From the NCBI GenBank assembly GCA_003229495.1, contig QIEB01000525.1, positions 1 to 9,842 of the forward strand: 9,842 nt of DNA, given 5' to 3'. A program made the translations under genes and the position numbers. Below the pieces are notes generated by a model. The model was not told the origin of the DNA. It made no database searches and was given only the letters and a program-made list of their open reading frames with translations. Positions 6,227 through 9,842 of this stretch are shown here, piece by piece. The first letter of the stretch is position 1, and each line of letters starts with the position of its first letter. This stretch comes from Flammeovirgaceae bacterium. Lineage in GTDB: Bacteria > Bacteroidota > Bacteroidia > Cytophagales > Cyclobacteriaceae.

Positions 6227-8434
6227 ATGAAGTTGAAAGAATCACCTCACTCAACTAATCGGTCGCTCTACCTTACCAAGAAACGCACCTACTTTACAAA
6301 TATAGCTGGGTACCTGGCCTTCTTTGCGGTGGTGCTCGCAGGATTAAATGCCTGTAATGAAACCACATCGGAAAAGATCAGCTCCGATGACATTGGTGGA
6401 ATAGTCACCGGAGTGAATGGGCCGGAAGCGGGAGTTTGGGTAATTGCAGAAACCTTTGATCTTCCCACCCGGTTCGCCAAGATTGTGGTAACCGATCACC
6501 AGGGCCGTTACCTGATACCCGATCTGCCTAATGCCAATTACATGGTTTGGGTACGGGGTTATGGGCTGGTCGATTCTGAAAAGAAAAAAACCAAACCTGG
6601 TGTTAATCTGAACCTCAAGGCGGTAGTGGCGCCTTCGCCAGAGGCTGCTGCGCAGTACTATCCGGCAGGGTACTGGTTTTCGCTTATCGATGTGCCGGCA
6701 AAGAGCGAGTTCCCTGGAACGGGCGCAGAAGGAAATGGCATTTCCCCCAACATGAAAACCCAGGCTAATTTTATCCGAAGCATTAAATCGGGTGCCTGCA
6801 TGGCTTGTCATCAACTTGGCAGCAAAGGGACCCGGGAGTTTCCCGAATCGCTGGGTACATTTGATAACTCTTATGACGCCTGGGCCCGCCGCATACAGTC
6901 CGGACAAGCTGGAGGAAGTATGATCTCCGGAATGCAAAGGATCGGTTTTGAGGGATCAATAAAAATGTTTGCGGACTGGACCGATCGAATCGCTGCCGGT
7001 GAATTGCCCGAGGCCCCACCCCGGCCGCAGGGTTTGGAAAGAAATGTGGTTATCACCCAATGGGACTGGGCTGACGAAAAAGCATACCTTCATGATTTGG
7101 TCTCGACAGACAGACGGGATCCCACCGTCAATGCAAACGGTGCACTTTATGGTGCCCTGGAGGCCAGCGCTGATTATCTCCCGGTGCTTGACCCCGTACT
7201 ACACAAGATTAGCCGTGTGCCTTTAAGCGTACGTGATCCAAATACCCAACCAGCCTCAGGCCCCGAAATGCCGCAGCCTTCACCATATTGGGGTGATGAG
7301 GCGATATGGAACAGTAAGGCCAATGTACATAATCCGATGTTTGATGAGGAAGGCAGGGTTTGGATTACAGCTGCCGTGCGTCCGCCGGATAACCCTTCGT
7401 TTTGTAAGGAAGGATCAAATCATCCTTCAGCCAAGCTTTTTCCCGTTAACAGAGCTAGTCGCCATATTGCGGTTTATGATCCCAGAACTCAATCGTATAC
7501 CCATTGCAGCACCTGCTTTAGTACCCACCATTTGATGTTTGCCGAAGATGAGAATAACACCTTATGGACCAGCGGTGGTGGTAACGTGATCGGCTGGCTA
7601 GATACCAAAAAGTTTCTTGAGACGGGAGATGAAGAGGCCTCACAAGGGTGGACTGCATTGATCCTCGATACCAATGGTAATGGCAAGAGGGACGAATATG
7701 TGGAGCCTGATGAACCGGTCGATCCAACCAAAGACAAACGGATCACCAAAGGAATTTATTCGGTGGCCCCCGCAGCTGACGGCTCGGTCTGGGGATCTTC
7801 CCTGGGATATCCTGGCGGGGTGGTCAGACTGGATCCCGGTACAAACCCACCTGCGACAGCCTTGGTGGAGTATTATGAGCTGCCCCTTGGCAGCGGCGGT
7901 GAGCCGGTCGAAGGATTCTCGCCCCGGGGTATGGACATAGATCGCAACGGTGTCGCTTGGGTGGCACTGGCCAGCGGGCACATGGCAAGCTTTGACCGAC
8001 GCAAGTGTGGTACACTCAACGGACCTGAGGCCACGGGCCAGCATTGTCCCGAAGGCTGGACATTTTATACCGAGCCATTACCTCAGCTGAAAGGAGTATC
8101 AGCTTCAGGTAGTGCAGAATCCAGCTACTATACCTGGGTAGATCAATTTAACACGCTTGGATTGGGTGAAAATATACCAATCAATACAGGGAACGAGTCA
8201 GAAGGCTTGTTGGTGCTCAAGGATGGAAAATGGGTGGTTCTTCGTGTACCCTATCCACTGGGTTTTTATACTAAATGGATGGATGGTCGTATCGATGATC
8301 CAAACGGAGGTTGGAAGGGCCGCGGATTGTGGGCCACCATAAGCACACGGGCGCCATTTCATATGGAAGGGGGTAAAGGCACCACCAGCAAAGTGTTTAA
8401 GTTTCAGCTTAGGCCGGATCCGTTATCAGATTAA
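6227..8434 (+). CDS. Lipoprotein with carboxypeptidase-regulatory-like domain, c-type haem site and Vgb-like beta-propeller
   Basis: This 735-residue protein is probably exported and lipid-anchored: a hydrophobic stretch (about 26-40) ends in the lipobox LNAC with C43. Residues about 57-133 form an Ig-like carboxypeptidase-regulatory fold (GGIVTGVNGPEAGVWVIAE, DHQGRYLIPDLP). C191-x2-C194-H195 (CMACH) is a single c-type haem attachment site. From about 340 to 715, repeated blade-like segments (VWITAAV, LWTSGGG, VWGSSLGYPGG, VAWVALASG, LWATIST) suggest a propeller like virginiamycin B lyase. D481TNGNGKRD489 resembles a calcium-binding loop. The overall architecture recurs in bacteria as a protein of unknown function; an exported redox or binding role is the safest inference. 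Its GC content is clearly above that of the cassette (36 of 60 bases at 7861-7920 against 19 of 60 at 3241-3300). It converges with the downstream minus-strand gene, 44 bp away. Confidence 0.88.
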   Translation: MKLKESPHSTNRSLYLTKKRTYFTNIAGYLAFFAVVLAGLNACNETTSEKISSDDIGGIVTGVNGPEAGVWVIAETFDLPTRFAKIVVTDHQGRYLIPDLPNANYMVWVRGYGLVDSEKKKTKPGVNLNLKAVVAPSPEAAAQYYPAGYWFSLIDVPAKSEFPGTGAEGNGISPNMKTQANFIRSIKSGACMACHQLGSKGTREFPESLGTFDNSYDAWARRIQSGQAGGSMISGMQRIGFEGSIKMFADWTDRIAAGELPEAPPRPQGLERNVVITQWDWADEKAYLHDLVSTDRRDPTVNANGALYGALEASADYLPVLDPVLHKISRVPLSVRDPNTQPASGPEMPQPSPYWGDEAIWNSKANVHNPMFDEEGRVWITAAVRPPDNPSFCKEGSNHPSAKLFPVNRASRHIAVYDPRTQSYTHCSTCFSTHHLMFAEDENNTLWTSGGGNVIGWLDTKKFLETGDEEASQGWTALILDTNGNGKRDEYVEPDEPVDPTKDKRITKGIYSVAPAADGSVWGSSLGYPGGVVRLDPGTNPPATALVEYYELPLGSGGEPVEGFSPRGMDIDRNGVAWVALASGHMASFDRRKCGTLNGPEATGQHCPEGWTFYTEPLPQLKGVSASGSAESSYYTWVDQFNTLGLGENIPINTGNESEGLLVLKDGKWVVLRVPYPLGFYTKWMDGRIDDPNGGWKGRGLWATISTRAPFHMEGGKGTTSKVFKFQLRPDPLSD

Positions 8435-8478
8435 TGGTTCGCGGCCAAGATCACCCCACGGGTATATACTAAATCTCA

Positions 8479-9842
8479 TTAGGTTCCCTCTAAGCCCACT
8501 TGCCGGACCAGTGTCTGAAATCTGGGATTGGAGTGCAGATTTCTAAAAGCCCAATGAAAAGTAAATTCTTTACTGAAGTTGCCTTCATCAAAAGCTCTTT
8601 CTAGGATATCCATAGCTTTTTCTTCCTCACCCAACAAACCAAATAAATAGGCCTTTTCATAGATCCAGTTTGATTTTTCAATTCTCCATCTTAGTAATCC
8701 ACTAAGGCCTGATGTTTGATAGATACTATCTAGTGTGTTTGCTTCAAATCTGCCATTAAGAATTCCAAAACGTTTAAAGGCTTCAAGAGCAGCCCGACCA
8801 TTACCTAATTGCTGATTTATCTCCATGTTGTCTCGGGCCGTCCATTCATGATCTTCAAATAGGTCATAGCATCGTTGATTTTCAGCGAGTGCTTCATTGA
8901 AAAGCCCCCGGTTAAAATATAACTTGGTACTGACACGTCGAATTACAAATGAAAGCGGATCCAACTCCAGGGCTATGTTGATTTGTTCGCGTGCCTCCTG
9001 GTGCCTTCCGGTTATACTTAAATGCTCTGAATAATAGTGATGTACAGTAGAATAATTGAAATTTAGGTCAATCGCTCGCAGGTATTCCTTCTCTGCTCTT
9101 TCCCAATCCATATCAATATAGGTGTAAATGGAGCCAAGTGCATTATGGGCTTCTGCCAGGCTCCCATCTAATTCCAAAGCCTTGGACGCTAGCTCAACCG
9201 CCTTGTCCCTACCTTCTTTCGTCTCAATCCACCCTTGAAGGCTCATGAGATTGTAAGTATCAGCCAGACCCGCATACGCCAATCCGTAATCGGGATCTTC
9301 AGCTATGGCCTGCTCGAAGTAATCAATGCTTGTCTGGTATCCCTCACCTGTCCTTTTGTTCCAGTAAAAACGGCCAAGTTGGTATAATTCAAATGCTTTT
9401 ACATTATCCGTACGGTTTTTCAGTATCTCGGTGGTCTGTTGAGGTGTGAGTAGGGCGTTTAGTTCGGATGCAACGTGAATGGTTATCTCGCTTTGTGTTT
9501 TAAAAATGTCCTGTATGTCCCTGTCAAAAAGCTGAGACCATATGTGGGCATCTCGTCGGGCATCAATCAATTGAATGTTGATCCTCGCTTTTTCTCCAAC
9601 ACGTTGTACACTGCCTTCAATGATATACGAAACACCCAGCTCCTGGGCAATTTGTGGTAGAGACTTGGTGCCCTTTTCACGATACATTTCGGAAGAGGTT
9701 CTTGAAACAACTTTTAACCCCTCTATCATAGAGAGACGACTAAGCAGATCTTCCACAATACCATCAGCAAAAATTAGATTTTCCGGGTCCATACTTATAC
9801 TACTGAGTGGCAATACGGCTATTGATCGTTCTATATCTGCCT
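8479..9842 (-). CDS. TolB-like / TPR signalling protein, C-terminal part (N-terminus beyond right edge)
   Basis: The frame is open to the right edge, giving 453 visible residues; the true start lies outside the window. Visible residues about 5-130 are the TolB-like domain (ERSIAVLPLSSISMDPEN, then a YIIEGSVQR segment and IWSQLFDRDIQDIF). From about 149 on come TPR helices (AFELYQLGRFYW, AIAEDPDYGLAYAGLADTY, KALELDGSLAEAHNALGSIY, AIDLNFNYSTVHHYYSEHL, ALELDPLSF), probably for protein-protein contact. This is the arrangement found in the C-terminal half of class III cyclases and some DNA-binding or kinase regulators of Bacteroidota. Whether a cyclase, winged-helix or kinase domain sits upstream cannot be seen. 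Its TolB-like start is clearly related to that of the gene at 1-1027, so the two are paralogues in the same orientation. It ends at TAA 8479-8481. Confidence 0.9.
   Translation of the reverse strand, partial: ADIERSIAVLPLSSISMDPENLIFADGIVEDLLSRLSMIEGLKVVSRTSSEMYREKGTKSLPQIAQELGVSYIIEGSVQRVGEKARINIQLIDARRDAHIWSQLFDRDIQDIFKTQSEITIHVASELNALLTPQQTTEILKNRTDNVKAFELYQLGRFYWNKRTGEGYQTSIDYFEQAIAEDPDYGLAYAGLADTYNLMSLQGWIETKEGRDKAVELASKALELDGSLAEAHNALGSIYTYIDMDWERAEKEYLRAIDLNFNYSTVHHYYSEHLSITGRHQEAREQINIALELDPLSFVIRRVSTKLYFNRGLFNEALAENQRCYDLFEDHEWTARDNMEINQQLGNGRAALEAFKRFGILNGRFEANTLDSIYQTSGLSGLLRWRIEKSNWIYEKAYLFGLLGEEEKAMDILERAFDEGNFSKEFTFHWAFRNLHSNPRFQTLVRQVGLEGT

Noticed and set aside
6344..8044. Several open frames on both strands within the haem/propeller gene, the longest 197 codons
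   Set aside because: They are by-products of the GC-rich main gene, which has a signal sequence, a haem motif and repeated blades in a single frame.
6227..8434. Streptogramin (virginiamycin B) lyase resistance gene
   Set aside because: Only the propeller fold is similar. The extra haem and Ig-like domains and the size do not match the resistance enzyme, and lyase active-site residues could not be identified.
1..9842. A single cyclase gene split by insertion of the cassette, or a circular element joined at the window ends
   Set aside because: On the minus strand the N-terminal piece lies at low coordinates and the C-terminal piece at high coordinates, the wrong order for a split gene. Joining the ends would duplicate the TolB-like motif rather than continue it.

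Overview
The window looks like chromosome of a Bacteroidota bacterium (Cytophagales/Balneola-like; inferred, not proven). The grounds are the AT-leaning intergenic DNA, the near absence of clear Shine-Dalgarno sites, lipoprotein-type leaders, and two large signalling proteins of the class III cyclase / TolB-like / TPR kind common in that group. No tRNA, rRNA, CRISPR array, transposase or integrase was seen.

Layout. Positions 1-1027 (minus) hold the N-terminal 342 codons of a membrane adenylate cyclase whose TolB-like domain runs off the left edge. Positions 1028-1368 are a divergent intergenic region with a 10-bp inverted repeat. Positions 1369-6014 (plus) are a tight, AT-rich cassette: a divergent ketoacyl-ACP synthase III-like enzyme; a membrane fatty acid hydroxylase (sterol desaturase family) joined to a lipoprotein-like domain; and a radical SAM enzyme with a four-cysteine C-terminus. 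The middle gene is split by a perfect 23-bp tandem duplication at about 3997-4043. Deleting one copy restores a single 802-residue reading frame from 2442 to 4873. Positions 6227-8434 (plus) carry a clearly more GC-rich gene for a lipoprotein with a carboxypeptidase-regulatory-like domain, one c-type haem motif and a Vgb-like beta-propeller. Positions 8479-9842 (minus) are the C-terminal TolB-like/TPR part of a second signalling protein related to the one at the left edge; its N-terminus lies outside the window.

How the genes may work together. The three cassette genes are co-directional with gaps of 32 bp or less, and the last pair overlaps. Thiolase-fold condensing enzyme, di-iron hydroxylase and radical SAM enzyme together suggest synthesis or modification of an unusual lipid or acyl product at the membrane. 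I do not recognise the pathway. The condensing enzyme keeps a Cys-His-Asn triad but appears to carry a lipoprotein-type leader, and the hydroxylase carries a second lipobox-like segment in mid-protein. These oddities and the frameshift are the most interesting things here. The haem/propeller lipoprotein and the two cyclase/TPR proteins look like separate units.
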